This document shows, piece by piece, positions 10,963 through 21,633 of a DNA stretch of 64,000 nucleotides. Made by a program: the position numbers and the translations under genes. Origin of the DNA: Artemia franciscana (Eukaryota; Arthropoda; Branchiopoda; Anostraca; Artemiidae); the NCBI RefSeq assembly GCF_032884065.1, contig NC_088863.1, forward strand, positions 59,462,628-59,526,627, written 5' to 3'. Under the pieces are notes generated by a model. The model was not told the DNA's origin. It worked only from the letters and a program-made list of their open reading frames with translations, and did not search any database. The first letter of the stretch is position 1; each line of letters begins with the position of its first letter.

Positions 10963-12420
10963 TCAAACAGTTCGTGGTAACGAACTGTAGTAAGGAGCAA
11001 CCCGGCTCAATAGTAACCAAAACTCTAAAAAATGGAATTTTGATACCAATAGCTACATGAAAAAAATTTGCATTTAATGCTGATTTCAAATATATAACTT
11101 TCATCGAGATTAGTCTGACCTAGCAAAAGCTACGAGCCTGAGAAAATTTGCCTCATTTTAGAAAATAGGGGAAAACACCCACTAAAAGTCATACAATCTT
11201 AACAAAAATCACACCATCAGATTCAGCGTATCAGTGAACCTTATTGTAGAAGTTTCAAGCTCCTATCTACAAAAATGTGGAATTTCGCATTTTTTGCCAG
11301 AAGACAAATCACGGATGCGTGTTTATTTGTTTTTTTTTTGTTTTTTTTTTCCCAGGGGTGATCGTACCGACCCAGTCGTCCTAGAATCTCGCGGGAGGGA
11401 TCATTCTAACGGAAATTAAAAGTTCTAGTGCCCTTATTGAGTGACCAAAAAAATTGGAGGGCACCTAGACCCCCTCCCACGCTTATTTTTTCCCAAAAGT
11501 CACCGGATCCAAATTCTGAGATAGCCGTTTTATTCACCATAGTCAAAAAACCTAATAACTATGTCTTTGGGGATGATTTACTACCCCGCAGTCTCCCTGG
11601 GAGGGGTTGCAAGTTACAAACTTTGACCTGTGTTTACATATAGTAATGGTTACTGGGAAATGTACGGACGTTTTCAGGGGGATTTTTTTTGGGTTGGGAG
11701 GGAAAGTTGACGTGGGGGGGGGGGGGTGTTACGTGGGAGGATCTTTCCATGGAAAAACTTCTCATGGGGGAAGAGACTTTCAATGAAGGGGGCGCAGGAT
11801 TTTTTTTTGCATTATTTAAAAAAAAAGGAAAAAATAAAATAAAAAATAAAATATGAGAAGTTTCTTCTACTGAAAGTGAGGAGCAGCATTAAAACTTAAA
11901 ATGAGGAGAAATTATTGCGCATATGAGGGGTTAACCTCCTTGTAATACCTCGCTCTTTACGCGAAAGTATTATTAGTAATTTCAGCTATTTATTCTACGG
12001 CCTTTGTGATTCAATGGTCATTCTTAAGGAATTGGGACAGAATTTAAGCTTTAGTGTAAAGAGCCAGGTATCCACGAGGGGTGAACTCCCTCATATACGC
12101 AATAAAAATATACGAACATAGAAGTTCGCTACGTAAGTTAATTCGTAAATTACGAATATTTTTTACTAATGAAAATGTTCGTAAAACAATTAAAAGTTCT
12201 AGTTGCCTTTTTAAGTAATCAAAAAACTAGAGGGCAGCTAGGCTTCCTCCCTCTCTCCTTTTTCTCAAAATATTCCGATTAGAACTATGCGAAAGCCATT
12301 TAGCCAAAAAGAAAATTAATATACAAATTTCGTTTTAATTATTTATGTAAGGAGAGCCAAGATCAAAACATGCATGAATTAAAAAACGTCCATAAGCTAT
12401 GACTTTTGCAATATGACGTA
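10963..12420 (-). repeat. Family A repeat, copy A3
   Basis: Read on the minus strand it ends with the tail palindrome plus TTTGAT at 10966-10990. It has the full body, with the GATCACCCCTGGG and GGAGGGCACCTAG blocks, and stops at about 12420 within the GCATGTTTTGATC..GGCTCTCC block, so the palindromic head is missing. The open frames at 11234-11643 are chance openings of the G-rich middle. Confidence 0.85.
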
Positions 12421-13100
12421 TATGAAAAATTTCAGGAACGAGTTAGGGTTTTAAATTGACACTTAAGAGATTCTCTTTAGGGGGGGGGGGCTGAACACGT
12501 AGACGCCAAATTATTGCGTAAGGGAAGGTGTAAAGCTATGTGAAAAGACACTATATACATCCATGTTATCAAAATAATTTATATGTAATATATAAAATTA
12601 GGAACCGATATTGATGGCTTGAGGAGTTGAGCTAAAACTTCTTGGGAATACCGTAAATTGGTAATAATATTTGAAAAATCAAGTCAAATGAGAACAAAAA
12701 AAAAACTAGACAATTCTCTTGGAAAATATTGACCCCATCAAGTATATATACAGGATGGTGGAAATTACGTAAGTAGCTCCCTCCCAAAGTCTCAATATTT
12801 TCATAGTTTTTCATTTAGTTTATTTACGTTTCATTGAAGTTTGATATAATAACTGTCCGAACTAAGAAAACCTAAATCAGGAAACAAATTTGGTTGTAAT
12901 TGTCCGAACAAAAGTTTTAATGTCGCTCTTTATGTCTTATTTTTATTTTTATTTTTAAACAACAGAAAAATGCTGCTCTTAATAAATGACTTCAAGTGCA
13001 CTAATTTAATCAAAGAAGCACTTATAGCTAAATATAACACACAATCAATTAATATTTCCAGATATTTAATTTGGTCAACAATGAGGTCAGGATAGCTATC
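12421..13100. other. Unassigned AT-rich spacer
   Basis: Contains a degenerate relative of the repeat at 9960-10150 and a scrap of the family A head (AAGTTTTAATGTCGCTC at about 12912). No gene seen. Confidence 0.4.
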
Positions 13101-13104
13101 AAAC

Positions 13105-14460
13105 AGGTCGTGGTAACGAACTGTAAGTGGTCCTGGAGTGTTGCAAGAGGGCTCATTCTAACGGAAATGAAAAGTTCTAGTGCCATTTTTAAGTAACCAA
13201 AAAAACTGGAGGGCATGTAGGCCCCCTTCCACGCTCATTTTTTTCCCAAAGTCAACGGATCAAAATTTTTAGACAGCCATTTTGTTCCGCATAGTCGAAA
13301 ACCATAATAATTATGTCTTTGGGGATGACTTACTCCCCACAGTCCCTGGGGGAGGGGCTGCAAGTTACAAACTTTGCCCAATGTTTACATACAGTAATGG
13401 TTATTGGGAAGTGTACCGACGTTTTCAGGGAGATTTTTTGGGTTTGGGTGTGGGGTTGAGGGGAGGGGGTATATGGAGGATCTTTCCTTGGAGGAATATT
13501 TCAAGGAGGAAGAGAAATTCAATGAAAAGGGCGCAGGATTTTCTAGCATTACTATTAAAAAAAAAAAATGAAAATATAAACATGAAAAAGTTTTTTTTCA
13601 ATTGAAAGTAAGGAGTAGCATTGAAACTTAAAACGAATAGAGATTATTACGAATATAAGGAATTCTAAAAATACTTTAGCATAAAGAGCAAGGTATTTAG
13701 GAAGAGATAGATACTTCGCTCTTTATGCTTAAGTATTTTTAGTAATTTCAACTATTTATTGTACGGCCTTTCTGATTCAGGGGTCATTCTTAAAAAATTG
13801 GGACAAAACTTAAGATTTAGCGTGAAGAGCGAGGTATTAACAAGGGGAAAACCCCCCTCATATATGTAATTAAAAATATAAGAATATAAAAGTTTGTTAC
13901 GTAAATCAATTCTGAAGTTACGTGTATTTTTTACTAATAAAAACGTTCGTTAAAAATTAAAAGTTCTAGTTGCCTTTTTAAGTAACCGAAAAATTGGAGG
14001 GCAACTAGGCCTCCTTCCCCACCTCTTATTTTTCAAAATCGTCTGATCAAAACTAAGAGAAAGCAATTTAGCCAAAAAAAGAATTAATATGCAAATTTCA
14101 TTTTAATAATTTATGTACGGAGAGCCAAAATCAAACATGCATTAATTCAAAAACGTTCAGAAATTAAATAAAAAAAACTAGTTTTTTTTAACTGAAAGTA
14201 AGGAGAGACATTAAAACTTAAAACGAGCAGAAATTACTCCGTATATGAAATAGGTTGTCCCCTCCGCAATCCCTCGCTCTTTACGCTAAAGTTTGACTCT
14301 TTGCCACAATTCTACTTTTTAAAACAATTAATAACTTTAGCGTAAAGAGCGAGGGATTGCGGAAGGGACAACCCATTTCATATACGGAGTAATTTCTGTT
14401 CGTTTTAAGTTTTAATGTCGCTCCTTACTTTCCGTTAAAAAAACTAGTTTTTTTTATTTA
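13105..14460 (-). repeat. Family A repeat, copy A4 (internal deletion)
   Basis: The tail palindrome at 13106-13128 is followed almost at once by the GCAAGAGGGCTCATTCTAACGG block, so about 300 bp of the tail-proximal body is deleted. The rest is complete, including the full palindromic head. Confidence 0.85.
14185..14460. repeat. Palindromic head of family A, copy A4
   Basis: One of the best-preserved heads. Arms from AACTGAAAGTAAGGAG to CTCCTTACTTTCCGTT contain TATGAAATAGGTTGTCC / GGGACAACCCATTTCATA and GCTCTTTACGCTAAAG / CTTTAGCGTAAAGAGC. Confidence 0.9.
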
Positions 14461-16650
14461 ATATCCCTGTAGAAGACCAAGAGCAATGCAAATTTTCAGT
14501 GCATCTGATTGATTCCTAATCCCAATTCATCCAAAATTCTATAGTAAGGAATACAATTATACTATTTTGCAACGATTTTGCCCAAATATAAATAGGAAAT
14601 CAAAATCTTAAACTTTATGCAGAATAAGCGAAAAACACAATAATAATAAAAATAGTGTTCGTTAAAACAAAGTGTTCGACAATAAAATAATAGTGCTTGT
14701 AAAGTTTTGTTAAAACATTTACAAAGTGCAGCATATTGTTACAAAATTTTAAATGACGGGCCCTACAAAATCTTGTGATTTTGGGTGAGGTCTGGCTTGA
14801 GTTTGGCTGGAACCAAAATAGATATTTCTTTATTACTTTAAGTATATCAAAGCCAATAGGCTTGCCATTATGTTTAGAAGTTAATTAGCTCACACACATA
14901 TTTATCAACGATTTATTTTGTTTATTCTTGACTGTTTCACCCACCACGTTGAAGACTTTTTTTATTTTTACCCGCATAAGTACTCTAATGAAATAATATA
15001 TTTTAACCGGAATATCGGGTAGAATAATTGACTCAAATATACCCTATCCAACTCGCCGTCAAATTTTGTAATGGTAAAGCTATATTAGCATGATATCAAT
15101 TTTATACTCTGGATTTATGGAATTGACATTTCCAGATTTATGGAGCTGTGATTCTAATTCAATTGTGAAATTCTATAATTTTTATAAACAGGAAGTACAC
15201 TAAGAGAATTTTAGACCGACAAGCAAGATGAAAAAAGAAATGTTAAAAATTATCATGTTGAATGAGCAGTTGCCTTTGTGAATTACATAAAAAAAACTTA
15301 AACGTCATGATTAATAGTTCTTTGAAAAGTTTTTTGTTTACACCATCATATCAATATATATTTGCGCAAGAAACCCACGAATACAATTGTAATTTTGACC
15401 TACAATCAAAACTAGACCTGAAATTACAAAAAAAGAAAAAAAAAACAGAGATATTTGGAATTGTAGAATTTGTACATGGGCTCATAATACGAGATAAATT
15501 ATTTCGAAATATGGTTTAGGATTTTTTCTTAAATAGATTTTGCTGAAGCCAAGTTTCCCCAACAAGCTAAGCTTTGTCTGGTTTGTAGCTTTTTGGTGCT
15601 TGTAAATATAAATTACTTTTTGAAATGAATAAGATGGATTGACCGAAACACCTGTGAACAGGAAAATATATGAGCTATGGCACCATCTAAAAAATAAAAC
15701 CAGTGTCAGTTCTAGCTTCAGTTGAAGCTGAAAACAATGTCAACTCTGATTGAACAAGAAAATTTCCTTTACATGTGATAAAATTTTGCAAAGATGATGG
15801 TGAGTTTGCCCTTCGATGATGGTTTTGAATTTTGATGATGGTTTTTTGATTATGTGAGTTACGTGAGCTGTGAAGTTATATAGCTTATGCAGCACAACAG
15901 CCTTACAAATGCCTAAAATAATTATGCAGTTAATATAATTCAAAATAATCAAATGAACAACCCAATAATGGGAAAATTGGATATATTCGTCAGTACATTA
16001 TTATTTGAGCCTGGAATTATACCCACATTATTTGAGCCTGGAAAAATATTATTTAAGTATGGATCACACCCCTCTTATATTCTTGAAAAAGTATAGACAT
16101 AATGATAATATAAAGCTTTACCTTTGATCATCTGTACCTTCCAAAAGAACAAGACGAAGAAGAACATTAGTTCTCTTGAAGCAAACTGAAAAACAAATAT
16201 ATATATAAAACTTGAGCGTGTTGCGAAAAGGAATGAAAAGCCTATCTTAAAAAAAGAGTTTGAGCGCAGAGTTTGAGCAATCGCGCCAAGATCTTCACGA
16301 TGTTCACGTGAACAGCAAACTTTGAGTGATCAAGTCACAATCATGATCTTGATGAGCGACAGATTGGATAACACTAGGGTTACCTTTGAACGAATCAACT
16401 TCTTAATGTCAAAGCGCATAAAAAGCGCTGAAAAAAAACTTATTAAAAAGGCTTATGCCGGTATTGCCGCTCACTCAGACTAATCCGTCTTAGCTTTTTC
16501 TTTAATTATCCATGGTTATTAACTTTTTATTCACAGTCCGTCCAAAAAATTGATTTTAATTCAAATTTTGGAAAAGGCTACATTTTCTTGAAGTTTGACA
16601 GGAAGATTGCTTTTGGGACTGGATGCAATATACAGTACTGTAAATATACT
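14461..16650. other. Low-copy DNA without recognisable genes
   Basis: AT-rich with scattered short ORFs (for example 15262-15519) that show no family motif and no splice-supported extension. It may be intergenic or intronic host sequence. Confidence 0.5.
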
Positions 16651-16849
16651 GTACTAGCTGTTGGGGTGGCGCTTTGTGCCACCCCAACACCTAGTTGGTG
16701 CGGGCGCTTCGCGCTACCCCAGCCCCCCCCAACCCCCCCCCCCCAAGCACCCCCGTGCGCGTAAGTCGTTACGCGCCATATTATTTACGCGCCATTGTAG
16801 TTGTGTCCCTGTGTCCCACCTGTGAATATAGATAGATATATATATGTTT

Positions 16850-16988
16850 TAACTGCGTAAAACTTGCGAATATACAATAGTCTTCAATGTCCCATTGTCT
16901 GTGCACATAAATAGATTGTCAGGTTTACTGACTCTTGAACATGCAACATAAAATTGTCCATGGGAAAAACAATCCGTATTCAGATCTA
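16850..16988 (-). pseudogene. Relic of Helitron helicase C-terminus
   Basis: Matches 46912-47050 of the 42-kb Helitron: sequence for the motif VI region (QLYVACSRV type) and the last residues up to the TAA. No ATPase part is present, so this is a relic carried by the non-autonomous family. Confidence 0.85.
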
Positions 16989-16990
16989 CA

Positions 16991-17962
16991 CAGGGTGACC
17001 CAAAAAGATTCGTACCCATATTTTATTCGATAAAAAATCCATTTTTTAACAAATATCCTTTCTGTTGCAGGACATGAAAGGTGAACCTTTGGATGATCGT
17101 TTGAAGCTATAGTTACCCCAAAAATGTCTTGGACCAATCAGCAGGAGATGTTCTCCCTGGAGATCTATTTTGCGACAAAATCATACCAGAGTGTACAAAT
17201 TCAGTTTCGAAAACTTCCATTGTCGCAACTTTACTCCAAAATCACGATTGTTACTTGGGTTACGAAATTCAGTGGGCATGGGACGGTAGTGGACTTATTT
17301 CTAAAGCCACAGGGGGAACTTATTCAGCCAGGAAAGAGAGTGCAAGGAAAGAAGAAAACATTGCTGTAGTGAGGGACTACACTGTCCAATTAAACGTGAG
17401 AACACGCCACAGTGACTCCCTTGTCATTCCGAGTTCTTGGCTGTGTCTACGTACTGATTTTCTAAGGCTGCGTCCTACTGAGTCCCTTACTACAGCAATT
17501 TTTTCTTCTGTCCTTGCATTCCTTGCATGTCCTTGCACTCCTTTGTCATTCTGAGTTAAAGGCTTCGTCTATGCACTGATTTCCTAGGATTGCATCCTAC
17601 TGAATCCCTCACTGCAGCAATATTTTCCTCTTTTTCCAGCCTGAATAAGTTCCCTCTGTGGCTTTAGAACATAAGTCCACAACTATTTTGGAAAAATTCG
17701 TCCAAAATAGGTTGCAAAATAAGTTGCGACATTTGAAAAGTTTTCGAAACTGAATTTGTACACTCTGGTATGATTTGTCACAAAAGAGGTCTCCAGGTAG
17801 AAAATCTTCTGTTGGTTGGTCCAATACATGTTTGGAGCAACTATAGCTGCAAACGATCATCCAAAAGCTCACATTTTATGTCCTGCAGCAGAAAGGATAT
17901 TTGTTAAAAAACGGAGTTTTTATCGAATAAAATATGGGTACGAATCTTTTTGGGTAACCCTG
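16991..17962. mobile_element. 972-bp mariner-like foldback element
   Basis: Ends are CAGGGTGACCCAAAAAG and, inverted, CAGGGTTACCCAAAAAG. The inverted arms continue for about 260 bp with scattered mismatches. The empty site is visible in Helitron H4 (CTATACCTC near 19786); here TACCTC follows the right end and TACA precedes the left, fitting a TA duplication with one base changed. The middle holds a ~95-bp direct repeat (about 17416-17505 and 17538-17637). No transposase is encoded; the 141-codon frame at 17129-17554 has no recognisable motif. Confidence 0.8.
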
Positions 17963-18475
17963 TACCTCGTTATTCTAATGATTGCCCTTGAGCTTTGTTG
18001 ATGGTGATTGCTAATCGAACATTCCCTGTGCCCCCGTCATCAATTATATATCCCCCTGTGCCCCCGGCGTCCCCGTTGTAGTTGTGTCCCTGTGTCCCTG
18101 TCGTCATTTATATTCCCAGTATCCCGGTCGTAATTTGTGTCCCAGTGTCCCAGTCTGTAATTTCTCTTTGAGCGTTCCGTTCGTCATTTATATTCCCTGT
18201 GTCCCGTTCGTCATTTGTGTCCCGGTGTCCCGGTCTTTAATTTCTCTTTGAGTGTCCCAGTCGTCATTTATATTCCCTGTGTCCCAGTGTCCCGGTCTAC
18301 ATTTGTGTCCCAGTGTCCTGGTCTGTAATTTCGTCAGTCGACAAACATGACGTCAGCCGACAGACAACTTCATGACGAAATACAGCTCAATCCTTATAAT
18401 GACGTCAGTCGACAAATATGACGTTAGTCGACACAAAAACATGACGTCAGTCGACAGACACACAAACAAACAACT

Positions 18476-18476
<1 letters not shown>

Positions 18477-18551
<75 letters not shown>
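18477..18551. repeat. (TA)n at the H1 5' end
   Basis: Dinucleotide tract immediately inside the H1 TC terminus. The original Helitron starts TCTATATATATA, so the tract is probably an expansion of the element's own end. Confidence 0.9.
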
Positions 18552-18553
<2 letters not shown>

Positions 18554-18554
<1 letters not shown>

Positions 18555-18919
18555 TAGCTGTTGGGATGGTGCTTCGCGCCACCCCAACAACTAGGTGGTG
18601 GGGGCGCTTCACGCCCCCCCCCCCCAAGCCCCCACACGCGCGTAAGTCGTTATGCACCTTATTAGTTACGCGCCATTGTAGTTGGGTCCCTGTGTCCCAC
18701 CTGGGAATAAAGACAGATATATAGTGTCCCGGTCGTCATTTATATTCCCTGTGTCCCGGTCGTCATTTGTGTGCCGGTGTCCCGGTTTGTAATTTTGTCA
18801 GTCGACAAACATGACGTCAGTCGACAAACAACTTCATGACGACATACAGCTCAATCCTTATAATGACGTCAGTCGACACAAAAACATGATGTCAGTCGAC
18901 AGACACACAAACAAAAAAC

Positions 18920-18980
<61 letters not shown>
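18554..18980 (-). mobile_element. Non-autonomous Helitron H2 (427 bp)
   Basis: Minus-strand 5' TC at 18980-18979 followed by a (TA)n tract; 3' hairpin and CTAG at 18557-18554, directly touching the TC start of H1. Shares the diagnostic variants TTGGGATGGTGC and TTGGGTCCCTG with H3 but not with H1 or H4, so H2 and H3 are sister copies. It lacks the helicase relic. Confidence 0.9.
18924..18978. repeat. (TA)n at the H2 5' end
   Basis: Same arrangement as in H1, about 55 bp, ending in TATAGA directly before the CTAG of H3. Confidence 0.9.
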
Positions 18981-18981
<1 letters not shown>

Positions 18982-19371
18982 TAGCTGTTGGGATGGTGCT
19001 TCGCGCCACCCCAGCACCTAGTTGGTGGGGGTGCTTCACGCCCCCCCCCAAGCCCCTACACGCGCGTAAGTCGTTATGCACCTTATTAGTTACGCACCAT
19101 TGTAGTTGGGTCCCTGTGTCCCACCTGGGAATATAGACATATATATAGTGTCCCGGTCGTCATTTATATTCCCTGTGTCCCGGTCGTCATTTGTGTCCCG
19201 GTCTGTAATTTCGTCAGTCGATAAACATGACGTCAGTCGACAAACAACTTCATGACGGCATAATGTTCAATCCTTATAACGACGTCAGTCGACAAACATG
19301 ACGTCAGTCGACACAAAAACATGACGTCAGTCGACAGACACACAAACAAACAACTTATTTATATATATATA
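18981..19371 (-). mobile_element. Non-autonomous Helitron H3 (391 bp)
   Basis: Same layout as H2; the CTAG terminus at 18981-18984 abuts the TC start of H2. Its own 5' end is a short TATATATATA tract joined to the CTAG of H4 without a visible TC. Internal blocks: GTCGACTGACGTCATG, CGGGACACAGGGAATA and GGGACCCAACTACAATGG. Confidence 0.9.
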
Positions 19372-19524
19372 CTAGCTTTTGGAGTGACGCTTCGTGCCAC
19401 CCCAACACCTAGTTGGTGGGGGCGCTTCACCCCCCCCCCCCCCCCAAGCCCCCCCCGTGCGCGTAAGTCGTTACGCGCCATATTAGTTACGCGCCATTGT
19501 AGTTGTGTCCCTATGTCCCACTTG

Positions 19525-19644
<120 letters not shown>

Positions 19645-19854
19645 TTTAACTACGTAAAACTTGCGAATATACAACATTCTTTGCTGTCCCATTGTCTGTG
19701 CATATAAATAGATTGTCAGGTTTACCGACTCTTGAACATGCAACATATAAGGGTCCATGGGAAAACAATCCGTATTCAGATCTATACCTCATGATTCTAA
19801 TGATTGCCCTTGAGCTTTGTTGATGGTGATTGCTAATCGACCATTCCCTGTGTC

Positions 19855-20520
19855 GCCGTCGTCATTTATATATCCCCCTGTCCCCCCGGCGTCCCCTTTG
19901 TAGTTGTGTCCCTGTGTTCCGGTCGTCATTAATATTCCCTGTGTCCCGGTCGTCATTTGTGTCCCGGTGTCCCAGTCTGTGATTTCTCTTTGAGTGTCCT
20001 GGGCGTCATTTATATTCCTTGTGTCCCGGTCGTCATTTATATAACCCTGTGCCCCCCGGCGTCCCCGTTGTAGTTGTGTCCCTGTGTCCCGGTCGTCATT
20101 TATATTCCCTCTGTCCCGGTCGTCATTTGTATCCCGGTGTCCCGGTCTGTATATACATTCGTTTTTTTAGTTTTGTTTTTCTCCTTTATTTTTCATTTTT
20201 TTCCTTTTTTATTTTTTTTATTTTTTAGTTTTTTTAGTTTTTTAGCTTTTTTATTTTTTTTATTAGTTTTTAGTTTTTTTTCTTTTTAGTTTTTTTGTAG
20301 TTTTTACCTTTTTTTTTAAGTTTTTTTCTACTTATGTCCTGGTCGTCATTTATACTCCCTGTGTCCCGGTTGTCATTTGTGTCCCGGTGCTTTGTTGATG
20401 GTGATTGCTAATCGAACATTCCCTTTTGTCCCGGTCGCTTTCTCTTTGAGTGTCGTCATTTATATTCCCTATGTTCCGGTGTCCCGGTCGTCATTTGTGT
20501 CCCGATGTCCCGGTATGTAA
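19855..20520 (-). repeat. Short tandem repeats of H4 (CCGGGACAC units)
   Basis: Units of about 25-30 bp such as GTCCCGGTCGTCATTTATATTCCCTGT repeat irregularly, interrupted by the T-rich block at 20160-20330. The same units occur in H1 (18020-18335), H2 and H3, so copy number varies between family members. Confidence 0.85.
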
Positions 20521-20598
20521 TTTCGTCAGTTGAAAACATGACGTCAGTCAACACACAAACATGACGTCACCCGACAGACAGACACATCCAGAGACAAC

Positions 20599-20601
<3 letters not shown>

Positions 20602-20671
<70 letters not shown>
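20602..20671. repeat. (TA)n at the H4 5' end
   Basis: About 70 bp of TA ending in TATAGA at the outer boundary of the array. Confidence 0.9.
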
Positions 20672-20673
<2 letters not shown>

Positions 20674-20675
20674 TA

Positions 20676-20830
20676 CATATGAGCATAAAGAGCAAGGTGT
20701 TTAGGAGGAGCCTTTTCATATGCGGAGTAGTTTCTGTTTTTTTTTAAGTTTTAATGTTGCTCCTTACTTTCAGCTGAAAAAAACTTTCTTTTTTATTTGA
20801 CTTCTTATCATTTTTCAAATAATGCAGAGA
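20676..20830 (+). repeat. Family A fragment A5
   Basis: Right arm of the palindromic head (GCATAAAGAGCAAGG, TTTCATATGCGGAGTA, CTCCTTACTTTCAGCTG) and the start of the body, cut by the Helitron array on the left. Confidence 0.75.
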
Positions 20831-21470
20831 ATTCAATGACACACAAGGATTTTTGAAGGCTGTGTAGTGAAACTAATTCATCAAGAAATAATAAATAAAA
20901 ATTTTAAAATAAGTTTATAATGTAAATGAACTTGTTGGTCTTGAATTTTCCAACTTTCTATGTGGCTTTAATTATGTTTTCGTTTTTTCCTAGTTCCAGC
21001 CGTAGCTAGCAACCTAGTAAGAGATGACCACGTCCAATACTAAAAAATGTAATAACCCATAACTCCTAAAAATAGAGTCAGCTCAAAACAAGAAATACAC
21101 TATTTGAACCGCCTTTATCGGAAACTTACCGTCCCATGGCTTGAGCAACAAGGGAAATATATTTTTTACAGTCAAGAACTCTAATATGCTATTATATGAT
21201 ATATTTTTTATTATATACCGATTGTTTGATTGGATGAACTGATTTTGAAATACTCAAACATGACTTAGTTAGCTTTCTAAAGCTGGCATTATAATATAGT
21301 TCAAAATACAAAGAAATGAATCTTAAAATGACAAACGGGTCAAAAGCCAAATAAAAAAAAACGAAGAGAATAAAAATCAAACGAATATTTCGTCCATATA
21401 AAACAAGGTGTCTTCACAGTGAAAGAAAAAACAACTAGCATCTAAAACTAAAATATATAAATAGAAAATA
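20831..21470. other. Unassigned AT-rich DNA
   Basis: No repeat match within the window and no coding motif. Confidence 0.4.
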
Positions 21471-21471
21471 A

Positions 21472-21633
21472 ATATAAAACTAAAACAGACTAACTAAAAT
21501 ATGTAATAAACAATTACTCACATATACAATTGCCAGCTACCTTCATGAAACCAGAATAAGTTATTTTATCGTTTAGTGAAGATAACTGGCAATAGTATGT
21601 ATGAGTAACTATTAGTCTGTTTTAGTTTTATAT
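21472..21633. mobile_element. Small foldback MITE (~162 bp)
   Basis: Left arm TATAAAACTAAAACAGACTAA (21473 onward) and right arm TTAGTCTGTTTTAGTTTTATA (to 21632) are perfect inverse complements over 21 bp. Pairing continues inward through ACTCACATATAC / GTATGTATGAGT and ATTGCCAG.TA / TA.CTGGCAAT. It has no coding capacity. It lies exactly at the left boundary of family A copy A6. Confidence 0.8.

Larger units (their letters stand above)
16654..18553 (-). mobile_element. Non-autonomous Helitron H1
   Basis: On the minus strand the 5' end is TC followed by (TA)n and ATAAGTTGTTTGTTTG (18553 downwards). It continues with GTCGACTGACGTCATG repeats, CGGGACAC-type short tandem repeats, a remnant of the helicase C-terminus (16850-16985), GGTGGGACACAGGG, GC-rich palindromes and the terminal hairpin GGGTGGCACAAAGCGCCACCCC followed by AACAGCTAG at 16654. 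The base following is T, as expected for A|T insertion. A 972-bp foldback element is inserted in it. Confidence 0.85.

Noticed and set aside
17129-17554. 141-codon ORF inside the foldback element as a possible transposase
   Set aside because: No DDE/D spacing or helix-turn-helix seen; the frame covers one inverted arm and half the direct repeat, so it is likely a chance opening.
18372-18657. ORFs coding long Ile-Tyr runs (also at 19483-19758, 24271-24735 and 47735-48052)
   Set aside because: These are readings of (TA)n microsatellites; no start context or conservation.
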